Positions 16,810 to 27,040 are shown, counted from the stretch's first letter. The stretch: DNA of 64,000 nt from Caballeronia megalochromosomata (GCA_001580565.1 LRBF01000261.1:1-64000), one strand, 5' to 3'. Notes: a model not told the origin generated them from the sequence alone. Program-made: numbers and translations.

Positions 16810-19503
16810 ATGATTGAGACCATCCTTGAAGCGCCAATCGTGGCCAAGATTTGCGCAGGCTTCATCCTCTTCTTTGTCGCGGTGTTCCTGGTTCGCTTTG
16901 TCCCTCGTGCGTTGGGGCGCTGGAGCGACCTGAATCGAATTATCTCGGGGCTCACCCCTCTGAAAGCCGCCGGTGGCGACCCAGCACCGCTATTCGCAAA
17001 AAAGGAAGACCTTGCGCACCTGTGGAGTGAGTTTCGCAAGAGCCTTTTCGACCCGAAGTCCTTTGACCCAGCAACGGGTGAGTACATCACGGAGACCTCG
17101 CGGCGTACCGTGCCTGCCGAACAGATTTTCAACGCGCAGGTCGTAGTCGACAGTCGGGTGGGGACTGAATTTTTTAAGCACCTGCCAGGCATCTTGACCG
17201 GCATCGGAATCATCGGGACGTTCGCCGGTCTGCTGCAGGGCCTATCTGCCTTCATCATTTCGGACAACACGAAGGTTGTCCGCGACAGCCTGAGCGCATT
17301 GCTGCACAGCGTAGCTGAGGCATTTCTCGTCTCCGCAACAGCCATTTTCTTCGCAATGGTCATCACCGTCATCGAGAAGTTCTTCATTTCCCGGCTCTAC
17401 CAGAAAGCCGAAGAGGTCGCGTGCCTGCTTGACAGTCTTTACAAGGCGGGCGCAGGCGAAGAGATGCTCGAAGAGCTTCTGTATTCCTCAAAAGAGAACG
17501 TTTCCAATAGCAAGATACTGAAAGATGCGCTTGTCCACGAACTGAAGGGCATCCTGACTTCCTTGTCTGAGAGCCAGATTCAGGCGCAGCAGAAAATTAT
17601 CGAAGCGCAAATCGCGGCGCAAAAGAATATTGCTGAGGACCAGAGCCGGGCATATAGCAAGACGAGCGAAGACTTGGGTCGGCAGATTGGCCAGGACATC
17701 AGGGACGGCCTGAAGGCCGCGCTCGAGGAACCGATGGAAGAGCTGAAAACGGCCGTGAAGTCAGCCACCGTCGACCGCGCCGGCGCGGTGCACACCCTGC
17801 TTGCGCAAGTCGTGGAGGGGCTCAACCAGAGCCTGAAAGACCTGTTCGGCGACCAGATTGCGGGCATCAACACGATGCAGCAGCAAACTGTTTCCGCTTT
17901 GCAAACTGCGGTGGCTCGCATGGAGCAGATGTCTTCGTCGCTGGAAACGGCGGGCACGCGCGCAACAGACACCATGGCCGCCAAACTGGGCGAGGCGCTC
18001 TCCGGCATGGAGGCGCGCCAGGAAATGATGTCGCGCCAGATGGCGCAGGTTGTTGAAGACATGAAGACGACTGTCGCAGGCTCGCAGACCGAGACGAACG
18101 CCCGTTTGCAGGAAACGTTGGCCGGGGTGAGCAACACCATCGAGTCCCTCGTTTCATCGCTGTCTCAGTCCGTGGCGACGTCGCAGGATGCGACCAACGA
18201 GAAGCTTCAGAGCGCGCTCACCGGCGTGACGCAATCCGTCGAAGCGCTTATTGGCTCCCTGTCACAGACTATGGCGAGCTCGCAGTCTGAAGTTAGTGCG
18301 AAGCTTCAGGACACGCTTGCTGCCGTCAGCAACGCCGTCGAGAACCTCGTGACGAACCTCTCGCAGTCAGTCGCCACGTCGCAAACGCAAAGCAACGACC
18401 GCTTGCAGGAGACCGTCTCCTCGGTGAGGCATACCGTCGAAAACCTCGTGACGAACCTTTCGCAGTCGGTCGCGACGTCGCAAACTCAAACCAACGACCG
18501 CTTGCAGCAGACTGTCTCGTCGGTGGGGCAGACCGTCGAGAGCCTCGTGACGAACCTCTCGCAGTCGGTCGCGACCTCGCAAACTCAAACCAACGACCGC
18601 TTGCAGCAGACCGTCTCTTCGGTGGGACAGACCGTCGAGACCCTGCTGACGAACCTCTCACAGTCGGTCGCGGCATCGCAAGCGCAAAGTAACGACCGCT
18701 TGCAGCAAACCGTCTCGTCGGTGGGGCAGAGCGTCAACGCCCTCGTGTCGGACCTGACTCAGCAGGCGGCTTCTGCGGACGCTGGGCACCGTGAGCGGCA
18801 GACCCAACTGGCTGCGCAGGCCGAAGCTGCCGCGCTGGGGGTGAAGAGCTCGGTCGAGGCGTTGACCGCCGAAATGCGGACCTTGGTTGCAGGCACCCGT
18901 GACGCCGTCGACACGATGCGTTCGAGCGTAGACACGATGCGTTCGAGCGCCGACTCAATGCGCACGGTGACGACGGATGTGGTCAGCCGGATGAATTCCG
19001 GTGCGGACACGCTTTACGCTGCCTCCAGCGAATTCGGCAAGGCGGCCGCGAGCGTCACCGGCGTCCTGCAGCAGGCCACGAGCACCACCGACAAGCTGGT
19101 GGCCGCCGCAGCGTCGGTCGGTACAGCCGCCCAAACCATGCAGGGCATCGTCACCGACTATCGCGCAACGCGTGACCAGCTTTCGCAGATGCTCACGGAA
19201 TTGACACAGGTCGTGAATAACGCCCGGACTGACGCATCGCTCACCAGTGACGTACTGCGCCGGATTGAGGCGTCTACTCAAGCGCTGAATGCGGCGCAGC
19301 GAAGCGCAGAAGAGTTCCTCGAAGGCGTTGGCGACCTGATGACTGACTCGCTGACAACGTTCCAGCAACGCCTCGCGGACTCCATGACGGCGGTGAACCG
19401 TCAGCTAGTCGACAAGACGGCGGCGGTAACGAGCCTGCTCAGGCAGACCATTGCAAACCTTGCTGACTCAATCGAACTCGTCGTGCCGAATCCGGAGGCC
19501 TAA
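16810..19503 (+). CDS. zorA: ZorA, MotA-like ion channel subunit of type I Zorya
   Basis: 897 residues. It has three visible hydrophobic segments (about 10-33, 124-150, 167-195) in the arrangement of MotA/TolQ/ExbB proteins, with the typical stretch GILTGIGIIGTFAGLLQGL in the second. A very long cytoplasmic tail follows; residues 417-647 are seven consecutive 33-residue repeats, predicted coiled coil. In characterised Zorya systems ZorA forms a pentamer around ZorB dimers, uses the proton gradient, and the tail transmits the signal of phage entry to cytosolic effectors. The gene is followed without a gap by zorB. Length and context make the assignment very firm. Confidence 0.96.
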   Translation: MIETILEAPIVAKICAGFILFFVAVFLVRFVPRALGRWSDLNRIISGLTPLKAAGGDPAPLFAKKEDLAHLWSEFRKSLFDPKSFDPATGEYITETSRRTVPAEQIFNAQVVVDSRVGTEFFKHLPGILTGIGIIGTFAGLLQGLSAFIISDNTKVVRDSLSALLHSVAEAFLVSATAIFFAMVITVIEKFFISRLYQKAEEVACLLDSLYKAGAGEEMLEELLYSSKENVSNSKILKDALVHELKGILTSLSESQIQAQQKIIEAQIAAQKNIAEDQSRAYSKTSEDLGRQIGQDIRDGLKAALEEPMEELKTAVKSATVDRAGAVHTLLAQVVEGLNQSLKDLFGDQIAGINTMQQQTVSALQTAVARMEQMSSSLETAGTRATDTMAAKLGEALSGMEARQEMMSRQMAQVVEDMKTTVAGSQTETNARLQETLAGVSNTIESLVSSLSQSVATSQDATNEKLQSALTGVTQSVEALIGSLSQTMASSQSEVSAKLQDTLAAVSNAVENLVTNLSQSVATSQTQSNDRLQETVSSVRHTVENLVTNLSQSVATSQTQTNDRLQQTVSSVGQTVESLVTNLSQSVATSQTQTNDRLQQTVSSVGQTVETLLTNLSQSVAASQAQSNDRLQQTVSSVGQSVNALVSDLTQQAASADAGHRERQTQLAAQAEAAALGVKSSVEALTAEMRTLVAGTRDAVDTMRSSVDTMRSSADSMRTVTTDVVSRMNSGADTLYAASSEFGKAAASVTGVLQQATSTTDKLVAAAASVGTAAQTMQGIVTDYRATRDQLSQMLTELTQVVNNARTDASLTSDVLRRIEASTQALNAAQRSAEEFLEGVGDLMTDSLTTFQQRLADSMTAVNRQLVDKTAAVTSLLRQTIANLADSIELVVPNPEA
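18058..18750 (+). repeat. Seven 99-bp in-frame repeats in the ZorA tail
   Basis: Seven head-to-tail units of exactly 99 bp (33 codons). The consensus protein unit begins NLSQSVATSQTQ and contains NDRLQQTVSSVG. The first two or three units are divergent. Units four to six (about 18355-18651) are nearly identical at DNA level, which indicates recent tandem duplication or gene conversion. 33 residues equals three hendecads, a period suited to an extended coiled coil. The repeats are coding, not CRISPR. Confidence 0.93.
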
Positions 19504-20229
19504 ATGCTGGGTGCACGCATCGTTATCAAGCGTGGCTCCCGTTCAGAGGCCGAAAAGCCTTTTTGGATTAGCTACGCGGACCTCATGACTGCGCTCATGG
19601 TGTTGTTTCTCGTGACCGTGTCCGTGGCGCTTCTGGCCGTCACCAAGCAGGTCAGTGAGACCGAACGCCTTAAGGCGCAGCGCGACCGGGATATCAGTGC
19701 GCTCATGCATCGCATTGAAGTCGCTGCGAGCAAGCGCCCGGGCGTTAAGGTGGACCACGAGCGCAATGTCATCGACTTCGGGGACAAGGCGCACTTCGAC
19801 AAGAACAGCTATGACCTGAAACCGGACCAGCAGCGCCTTCTTCGCGCGTTTGTGCCAGAGGTGCTCGCGATTGCCCGTGACCCGCTTGGCAAGAAGTGGC
19901 TCAAGCAGATTGTGGTTGAGGGCTTTTCCAGCCCAGAGGGCGATTATCTGTACAACCTCAATCTGAGCCTCGAGCGCAGCCAACGCGTCCTTTGCGTGCT
20001 GCTCACCAAACCGTACGCGGATGAGCGCGCCATGAGCGACGATGAACTGGAGCAGGTCAGGGACTTGTTGCTTGTTGGCGGGTATTCGTTCAATGCGGCC
20101 AAGGCGTCATATGAGGACAGCCGGCGTGTTGAGTTGCGCCTCGAGTTTCTCGGTATCGGGGAGCAACGGCCTTCCGTTTCGAATGCCCCACGAGGCCACT
20201 TCGGCACGTGTGCGCTGGGAGGTGCGTGA
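19504..20229 (+). CDS. zorB: ZorB, OmpA-like stator partner of ZorA
   Basis: 241 residues. One N-terminal membrane helix carries the stator signature FWISYADLMTALMVLFL with Asp26, the proton-carrying residue expected in MotB/ZorB proteins. The periplasmic part has an OmpA-like peptidoglycan-binding domain (GFSSPEGDYLYNLNLSLERS, about 138-160). It starts directly after the zorA stop and its own TGA overlaps the zorC ATG. In known Zorya systems two ZorB copies sit inside the ZorA pentamer and anchor it to the cell wall. Confidence 0.96.
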   Translation: MLGARIVIKRGSRSEAEKPFWISYADLMTALMVLFLVTVSVALLAVTKQVSETERLKAQRDRDISALMHRIEVAASKRPGVKVDHERNVIDFGDKAHFDKNSYDLKPDQQRLLRAFVPEVLAIARDPLGKKWLKQIVVEGFSSPEGDYLYNLNLSLERSQRVLCVLLTKPYADERAMSDDELEQVRDLLLVGGYSFNAAKASYEDSRRVELRLEFLGIGEQRPSVSNAPRGHFGTCALGGA

Positions 20230-22022
20230 TGGGCGCCCTGAGTCCCCTTGAAAAGATGCGGCAGGCGCTCTCGTCGAAACACGGTCCACAGCCTGTAGTG
20301 CTCGTCCAGCCGCTCACGGAAATGAATAGGCATGAGCGCGAGCTGGAGAAAGAGATACGAGAGAAGCGACCGTTGCCGCCCCCCAAGGACCTTGTTATCG
20401 AAGCTATCGAGCTTTTCAGGGAAACGCGACGGCTGGCCAATTCGCGTCAAGCAAGACTGGTTACGCTCGGCTGCGTCGAACCGCTCGGCAAGACACATTA
20501 CCGCCTGATTGAGGACGCTGAACGCTTCCCGCACGTGCTTACCGGAGTCGAAGCCTTCCGCAAGCACCGCCAGACCTTTCGCAACTGCTATCAGGGGTTG
20601 CTCAACGCGTACCTTACCTACCATCCGGACAAGAAGGGCTGCCGGCCGCCCGGGCGTGCAAACTGGGAACTGTTGCGACAATGGCTGCGCCGCAACATTG
20701 CGAACATCCGCGAGCAAAACGGCGGCGTAAACGAGGATTGGGTCACTGAAGTCGCGGCCCATACGGACGTGTTCTCGGAAGCTCCCGTAGCCCGGTTCGG
20801 TAAGGAGACCCTTCGCGGAAACCGAGAGCCATTTCTGCTTTTCAAGAAGACGCTCGGAATCAAGGACTTTTCGTGGATTGTCGACCAACTTGTCCTTGAA
20901 CAAGTGCATGCGGCGGGGCGTTCGGGCACCTCTGAGTTCCTGCATTACCTGCCAGGGCTTATCCTGCTGCTGGGGTCGGTCAGTGAGAACAATAAGACGC
21001 TCTTGAACAAGGCGTTCGCCCAGATTCTGACGTACTACCACGCCCGCACATCCGGTGCGCCCCACAAAGATTTGCAGGAAAACTCGGTTAAGCGCTGGGG
21101 CAATCCATGGCTCAAGCGAAACAACGAAGGCTGGGACCTTGTAGATAGGCCCGTTCGCGAGATGGTTACGTCGTGGCTCAAGCGACACTACATCCAGTAC
21201 TTTTTCGAAGTCCTTGCTCAGGAGGGCAAGAGCGACCGCCGTCGCTTGGACTTCTGGATAAAGTACCACGAAGCCGTTGGCCCGCTGACGTTCGCTCTGG
21301 GTCCGCAGACCCTCGGGAGTAACGACGAGGATATGGCTGACGCCCGCGACCTGATGGAAGGGATGTATGTCGGGCTTCAGGGTAACGGTTCGAACAACAA
21401 CAATGCTTTCATAATGCAGTTCGGCGAGTGGGTCGTGGTTGAGTTCGCACAGAAAGGTAACGCCTGCTTCTTCTTCAAGGAGTCGAACCTTCCGTTCGAG
21501 CTAAACCGTGATGTTTCCGTGCCGGCTGTCAAGAACCATATCGAAGGGGATTCTGACGACCCGCGTGACCCAGTTCGACGGACTCACCGGGACCTCATTG
21601 AGGCCGACTGGGAGACCACGTTCGAACGAGTACTGAGCGCGCGCGGCATTTTCGCCGGACAAGCCGCACTTTCATCCCCGGCAAAACGTCGTAGCACCAC
21701 GTCCCGGGGCCCCTCAGGTGCGACGCCGCAGGCCCTGACTCGCACCGCGCAGCCGTCACAGACCGCAGCGGCGCATGCCCGTCAATCGGAGAACGCGTCG
21801 TTCCAGTCCCCAGGCGTAAGCCGCCTGACGCCTAAGCAGGAGCAAGGTGTCAAAGCGCTTTGTACGCGGCTCGGTATCAGGCTAGAAGACCTTCGAAGCA
21901 AAAACGGCAATCTGTGGGTCTACCACGACATGGCACATGATTCCCGTGCTACGCCGCAGCTGAAGCATTGGGGCTTCGAATACCGGCGCGGAAAGGGTTG
22001 GTGGTACAAGGGCCCCGCATAA
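20229..22022 (+). CDS. zorC: ZorC, EH-signature protein of type I Zorya
   Basis: 597 residues from the ATG that overlaps the zorB stop (TGATG), preceded by a strong GGAGGT. The central region fits the EH_Signature family of ZorC, with KRWGNPWLKRNNEGWDL and LMEGMYVGLQGN as landmarks. Residues about 482-528 are a low-complexity Ser/Thr/Ala/Gln linker leading to a small C-terminal domain (about 535-597) rich in Gly, Trp and Lys (ending GWWYKGPA), which I do not recognise. ZorC is a cytosolic DNA-binding component that acts with ZorD after ZorAB activation. Confidence 0.93.
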   Translation: MGALSPLEKMRQALSSKHGPQPVVLVQPLTEMNRHERELEKEIREKRPLPPPKDLVIEAIELFRETRRLANSRQARLVTLGCVEPLGKTHYRLIEDAERFPHVLTGVEAFRKHRQTFRNCYQGLLNAYLTYHPDKKGCRPPGRANWELLRQWLRRNIANIREQNGGVNEDWVTEVAAHTDVFSEAPVARFGKETLRGNREPFLLFKKTLGIKDFSWIVDQLVLEQVHAAGRSGTSEFLHYLPGLILLLGSVSENNKTLLNKAFAQILTYYHARTSGAPHKDLQENSVKRWGNPWLKRNNEGWDLVDRPVREMVTSWLKRHYIQYFFEVLAQEGKSDRRRLDFWIKYHEAVGPLTFALGPQTLGSNDEDMADARDLMEGMYVGLQGNGSNNNNAFIMQFGEWVVVEFAQKGNACFFFKESNLPFELNRDVSVPAVKNHIEGDSDDPRDPVRRTHRDLIEADWETTFERVLSARGIFAGQAALSSPAKRRSTTSRGPSGATPQALTRTAQPSQTAAAHARQSENASFQSPGVSRLTPKQEQGVKALCTRLGIRLEDLRSKNGNLWVYHDMAHDSRATPQLKHWGFEYRRGKGWWYKGPA

Positions 22023-22039
22023 CAACAAGGAAATAGACC

Positions 22040-25000
22040 ATGCTGAAGTGGCTCAAACGCGCTGCCAGCGCCGGCACCCCTTCCAACGAGCAGAAGCCGG
22101 CGGACGTCTGGCGCTGCCTTGACAGCCAGGGCGTCCTGCTCGGAACCTTGGAGGCGGTCGGAGGGCTTCCCGGGGCGACGCCCCTGAGCTCGCCCATGAT
22201 GCCGGCAATGATTACGCAGTTGCACGATGAGGGCTATGCGGTCGGCGAAGAAGCAAGCGCGCACCTTTCATGGGAGTCCCTCTATAACCTTCTGGACGAC
22301 CCAGCCTATGCCAGCAGCCTTGAGCTGCTTGAGCTTCCCGCCGTCTGCGACTATGTGCCGGAGCTCAAAAGCCACAACAGCCTGACGGACCGTGATTTCT
22401 ACATCGGCGTGACGCGCTGGCGCGACGGAGGTGGCCGTGTTCTGGAGGGCGCCACCCGAACGGGAGCGCTCGTCGAGGTGGGAGGAAAAGCCCAGCTGCT
22501 GTCCCGCCGCGCGTGGGATACGGCCGAGCAGGTCGCACGCTTTCACAGTCGGCCCGAGACCGAGCGCGACGATGCTTCGCAACGGAGGCAATGGGGGCAG
22601 ATTCGACGCACGGCCATGGCAGCTCGGGCGAGAATGGACGAATTCCTGTACAAGAGCGTCGTCCTCACGCCGGACACAATCGACATCAACCTGCGCAAGA
22701 CAGAAACGGGCGGCACGCGGGTCGTTGAAGTCATGCCCGGATTCGAAGGCGCGCCGGAAAACTGGCTCGATGTCTTCGATTCGTATCAGAAGGTGCCTCA
22801 ACGCTACGACATCAGCACGGACAAAGGTATTGTCCAGGTGCTCATCTCGCCCGAAGTACGCACGGTTCTGGACAATATCCGCCGCTTGCCGGGGCGGCTT
22901 GTCGCGGGGTCGCGAGCCGAAGCTTTCCTGCTGAATCCGTTCGCGACGCTCGGCGAGGATGCCAGCGCGGTCATTGATGAGGCGCAATTCGAGCGCGCCC
23001 GCATCGAAGCCGACATCTTCTTTGACCATTTCACCGCCCTTATCCAACGCGATGCCGTTGGCTTCCCCGAGCATGTTGCCCTCGCTATTGAGACGCCGGG
23101 TCCGAGCGAGGTCTCTGCTGAGGAACGTTCCTTCGCAGACGACGCCGAGCTGGAGGACTTCATCCGGGGCGCCGAACGGGCGCTGACAGCCAGCAAGCAA
23201 CTGTACGGCTGGCAGGGCTACGACTTCGAGCTGCTGGGCGACAGCGTCGCGCAGGTTGAGCTTCTGAAGGCCGCGCTTGCCGAGCGCCAACAGCCGCGCA
23301 TTCTCGTGCGCTACGAGGACGTGTACGACCTGAGCGCCTACACCTCCCGTATCAACGACATCGGCATCGAGCAGCCTTACTACTCACCATACATTGCCAA
23401 GAAAGGCGAGGAATGGTGGCCAGAGAATCTGGTCAACGTCATCGTCTACACCCCGGAAGGCAGTGCGGACCCGGTTGCGGTGCCAGTCACCGAAGCCGTG
23501 CGTGACGAATTGAAGGCAAAGGTCGAGCAGGCTCAGGCAAGCGGCCAGACGTCCGTGGAGCTGCCAGGTTTCCCGAAGCCGCTGCCGGTGACCGAGGCGC
23601 GAGACATCCTCGATGCGTTCGAGCAGTTCGGCAAGAGCGTTCGTGACGGACACGAGGAGCCGCCCAAACCCCGCGACGAGGGGACGAGCCGTCCCAAGGC
23701 AAAGCAGCTCCTTATCAAGCCCAACGTCGACGCTGTCGACTACGAGGAAATCCGTCGCGAAATTCTGACGACGGTTTCTGCCGCGCCGGTGCTGCCGACA
23801 GGCTTCCTTCCCACGACCCGACTGAAGGAGCACCAGGAGGAAGGTGTCGCCTGGCTGCAGCACCTGTTCCGCCACTCACCGACCCATTGCAGGGGCGCCG
23901 TGGTGGCGGACGACATGGGGCTTGGCAAGACCCTTCAGCTACTTACCTTCATGGCGCGCGCGTTCGAGGACGACCCGAGCTTGCCGCCCGCACTTGTTGT
24001 GGCGCCCGTCTCGCTTCTTGAAAACTGGGCCGAGGAAATCGGCAAGTTCTTCAAGCCCGGCACTTTCCAGCCACTCATTGCGTACGGCGACAGCCTCGCG
24101 TCGCTTCGTGTACCGCGCGCCGCCATCGACGAAGAGCTGCGCAGCCAGAACCTCGTGCGGTTCCTGCGCCCGAACTGGGTGGGTGACGCCAACATCGTGC
24201 TGACCACCTACGAGACGCTGCGTGACCTGGAGTTTTCGTTCGCGGCGCAAAAGTGGTCCATCATGGCCTGCGACGAAGCGCAGAAAATCAAGAACCCAAA
24301 TGCCATGGTCACGCGCGCTGCGAAAAAGCAGAACGTGATGTTCAAGATTGCGTGCACCGGCACGCCGGTTGAAAACACGCTGGTGGACCTTTGGTGTCTC
24401 TTCGACCTTGTGCAGGCCGGGCTGCTCGGCGCACTCAACGAGTTTGGCAAGCGCTACCGCAAACCGATTGAAGCGGAGACCGAGGACGAGAAGGCCTGCG
24501 TCAACGAGCTACGCCGCCTGATTGAGCCGCAGATTCTGCGTCGGATGAAAGCTGACGTCGCAAAGCTTCCGCCCAAGCACGTGGTGCCAACGCTCATACC
24601 AATATCAACCCTTCAGCGTACGTACTACACAAGCGCCGTCAACGCGTATATGGCCAGCAAGAACCCCGCCGGCGGCGAGACCGGCGTCTCGCCGTTCAAG
24701 AACCACCTGGGGCTCATCCAGTATCTGCGCTCCATCTGCACGATGCCGCATGCGCCGGGACAAGGACGATTCAGGCCTCAAGCACTTGAACAGGCTCGCA
24801 ACGAGGCGCCCAAGCTTGCCTGGCTCATCGAGACGCTCCAGCAGATTCGTGCGAAGGCTGAGAAGGCCATCGTGTTCGCCGAATTCCGCGAAACCCAGCA
24901 AATGCTGGCGCACTACATCAAGGAGGTGTTTGGCTTCGCGCCTGACATCATCAACGGTGACGTGACCGCATCGGCCAAACACGTCGCGAGCCGACAGAAG

Positions 25001-25813
25001 CGCATCAAGGCGTTCCAGGCGAAGCCTGGGTTCGGTGCCATCATCTTGTCGCCGGTTGCGGTTGGATTCGGCGTCAACGTTCAGGAAGCCAACCACGTCA
25101 TCCACTACACCCGCAACTGGAACCCGGCAAAGGAAGACCAGGCGACCGACCGTGCCTATCGCATCGGGCAGGAGAGAGAAGTGTGGGTGTATCTGCCGAT
25201 ACTGAGCGCACAGGACTTCACAACGTTCGACGTGCGGCTCAACAAACTTCTGGACGAAAAGCGCGAGCTCGCGGGCGACATGCTCAACGGAGCAGGAACG
25301 GTTCTGCCGAGTGACTGGAATCTTCAAGACATCGTTCCGCGCGGCTCCAACGACCCTGCCTTCAACCGCAAGGTCACGCTCGACGACGTGTTGCGCATGG
25401 AATGGGACTACTTCGAGTCGCTGGTCGCCGCCCTCTGGCAGAAGAAGGGCTTCCGCACGGTGTATCGTACGCCGCGCCAGGACGAAGGCGTCGACGTTGT
25501 CGCATTCACTGGAAATGCGGGCGACCTAATTCAGTGCAAGAGTTCGGGAACGGAAGGCGCGGCCCTCGATTCACAGGGCGTCAAAGACGTTGTCGCTGGC
25601 GAGGCGGAGTACCGCTTGCGGCACCCCGGTGTGAGCTTCGCCAAGTGGGCAGCGACCAACCAGTACTTCAACGAGACCGCCGCTGACCGCGCTCGCAAGA
25701 ACAACGTTGCGCTGCTCAACCAGAAGGATATCGAAACGTTGCTGCGTCAACATCCCGTCGCGCACAGCGATGTGCAACGCTTCCTGCACGCATACTGGGA
25801 TGAGGCGGCCTAG
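22040..25813 (+). CDS. zorD: ZorD, SNF2 helicase with Mrr-like nuclease domain
   Basis: 1257 residues, 17 nt after zorC, with AAGGAA before the ATG. The N-terminal 590 residues are family-specific. A SNF2 core follows: Walker A DDMGLGKT (624-631), DEAQ box (about 743), TGTPVENTLVDLW, and motif VI QATDRAYRIGQ (about 1035). The C-terminus (about 1120-1250) is an Mrr/PD-(D/E)XK domain with GVDVVAF and IQCKSSG supplying the D and Q-x-K residues. ZorD is the nuclease effector of type I Zorya, thought to degrade invading DNA. All key residues look intact, so the system is probably functional. Confidence 0.96.
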   Translation: MLKWLKRAASAGTPSNEQKPADVWRCLDSQGVLLGTLEAVGGLPGATPLSSPMMPAMITQLHDEGYAVGEEASAHLSWESLYNLLDDPAYASSLELLELPAVCDYVPELKSHNSLTDRDFYIGVTRWRDGGGRVLEGATRTGALVEVGGKAQLLSRRAWDTAEQVARFHSRPETERDDASQRRQWGQIRRTAMAARARMDEFLYKSVVLTPDTIDINLRKTETGGTRVVEVMPGFEGAPENWLDVFDSYQKVPQRYDISTDKGIVQVLISPEVRTVLDNIRRLPGRLVAGSRAEAFLLNPFATLGEDASAVIDEAQFERARIEADIFFDHFTALIQRDAVGFPEHVALAIETPGPSEVSAEERSFADDAELEDFIRGAERALTASKQLYGWQGYDFELLGDSVAQVELLKAALAERQQPRILVRYEDVYDLSAYTSRINDIGIEQPYYSPYIAKKGEEWWPENLVNVIVYTPEGSADPVAVPVTEAVRDELKAKVEQAQASGQTSVELPGFPKPLPVTEARDILDAFEQFGKSVRDGHEEPPKPRDEGTSRPKAKQLLIKPNVDAVDYEEIRREILTTVSAAPVLPTGFLPTTRLKEHQEEGVAWLQHLFRHSPTHCRGAVVADDMGLGKTLQLLTFMARAFEDDPSLPPALVVAPVSLLENWAEEIGKFFKPGTFQPLIAYGDSLASLRVPRAAIDEELRSQNLVRFLRPNWVGDANIVLTTYETLRDLEFSFAAQKWSIMACDEAQKIKNPNAMVTRAAKKQNVMFKIACTGTPVENTLVDLWCLFDLVQAGLLGALNEFGKRYRKPIEAETEDEKACVNELRRLIEPQILRRMKADVAKLPPKHVVPTLIPISTLQRTYYTSAVNAYMASKNPAGGETGVSPFKNHLGLIQYLRSICTMPHAPGQGRFRPQALEQARNEAPKLAWLIETLQQIRAKAEKAIVFAEFRETQQMLAHYIKEVFGFAPDIINGDVTASAKHVASRQKRIKAFQAKPGFGAIILSPVAVGFGVNVQEANHVIHYTRNWNPAKEDQATDRAYRIGQEREVWVYLPILSAQDFTTFDVRLNKLLDEKRELAGDMLNGAGTVLPSDWNLQDIVPRGSNDPAFNRKVTLDDVLRMEWDYFESLVAALWQKKGFRTVYRTPRQDEGVDVVAFTGNAGDLIQCKSSGTEGAALDSQGVKDVVAGEAEYRLRHPGVSFAKWAATNQYFNETAADRARKNNVALLNQKDIETLLRQHPVAHSDVQRFLHAYWDEAA

Positions 25814-26305
25814 CGCAGGCGCAGAAGCAGTGTCAATTGGAAGAAACCGTAAGCAGCTTTCTATGAGGACGTGTTCCCCCGCCGAAATCGGCGATGGCTC
25901 CGCTGTAACGAGTCACCGCTTTCCTACGCGAATGCGAAGGCGCCGTCGACCGATGCCAGCTCAAGTCGACAGGACAGCGCTTCGATGCTTCTGCAGAAAC
26001 GCCTCTTAGCGGCCGAGGGCCAGAATGGTACGTATACCGTGCCTTCCATGAGCCAGCTCGCGCTTCGGCTCATTACCGCGTGGGTTACCTGGCAGTTATC
26101 GCCCGTCCGCACCACCTCCGCGCCGACTTCCCTGCTTCCCGACGGGTGCTTGAAACGGATGGAGCTGCGTCCGCCCGACACGAATCGCTTCAACAGGAGG
26201 CCAGGGATTGCAGCGGCCACCGCGATGGCGACAGCGCCCGTGCCAGTCATTGCGTGGCGAAGCGTGCCCATTGAGAAAACGCGCGCATTGCTGGGTCCGT
26301 TTCAG
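25814..26305. other. Region after zorD with one doubtful leftward ORF
   Basis: 492 bases between convergent genes. A leftward frame at 25924-26271 (115 codons) begins with a hydrophobic stretch (GAVAIAVAAAIPGLLL) that could be a membrane anchor, but it has no clear ribosome binding site and no recognised similarity. I leave it as a possibility only. No terminator with a T tract was found after zorD. Confidence 0.4.
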
Positions 26306-27040
26306 CTACTCCGGCTTTGAAATAGTTATGTCCCGCAGTGTGCCAAATACAGAAGCTGCAAAAACATTCCCCCGTTCAATCAGAAAGCTGCCAATCACCA
26401 CGATTTTTCGAGCGTTGGCGGTGAATCGCAGCGTGACAAATTGCGTTGGCCTGCCATCCACATTGAGAATATATGGGGCCACCAAGCCTCGAAAATCGTC
26501 CAGCTCGTTAAGTCGCGCCGTCATCCATTCCGTCAGTTCTGCGCCCCGACTAAGGGCGTAGTCCCGGATTGCGGCATGCAGCTTAGTGTCAACGCCAGAG
26601 ATGTCAGATTGCGACAACGTAGATATGTCAGGCTCCGTGATGTCATTTGAAACATCAACGAGCTCGAATGACGCCGAGGGAAGTTTTTCTAGGCCGTCGC
26701 CATCTTCCTCGTATATTCGGAACGCAGCACCTTTTGCTGTTCCGTGTTCAATGTCATCACTAAAAATCCAATAGCCATCGAATCTATGAAATGGAATCTT
26801 CATAAACTCGAGAACAAAAAAAGTAGTTCCGCTTGAATTTACTAATCTTGAGTTCCTAATGACCATCTTATCCCCCGTTTGTTCATGCAGGATTTGTGCC
26901 GTCGGTCTTTCCTTGACCAGCAAGTAGACCCAGTACCCTCGGCTGCCCTTAGAATCCGTCGCGGTCAGCAGAATGAGGTCCCGGTTCGTACGAACATCTT
27001 GCGCTCGCGACCGCCCCAACTCTGTGGCAAAAGGCACCAA
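26306..27040 (-). CDS. Unknown protein, likely 5' disrupted
   Basis: 244 residues from the first available GTG after an in-frame stop. The protein starts abruptly (VPFATELGRSRAQD) with no ribosome binding site, which suggests that the true N-terminus lies upstream in another frame. It is mixed alpha/beta in appearance, with no catalytic signature, membrane segment or Cys cluster. Leftward and convergent with zorD. I do not recognise the family. Confidence 0.6.
   Translation of the reverse strand: MVPFATELGRSRAQDVRTNRDLILLTATDSKGSRGYWVYLLVKERPTAQILHEQTGDKMVIRNSRLVNSSGTTFFVLEFMKIPFHRFDGYWIFSDDIEHGTAKGAAFRIYEEDGDGLEKLPSASFELVDVSNDITEPDISTLSQSDISGVDTKLHAAIRDYALSRGAELTEWMTARLNELDDFRGLVAPYILNVDGRPTQFVTLRFTANARKIVVIGSFLIERGNVFAASVFGTLRDITISKPE

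Noticed and set aside
18058..18750. Regular 99-bp repeats considered as a CRISPR-like array
   Set aside because: The units have no spacers, are in frame with zorA and encode a regular coiled-coil repeat.
19944..21269. 441-codon open frame on the minus strand
   Set aside because: It is antisense to zorB/zorC, which have firm assignments.
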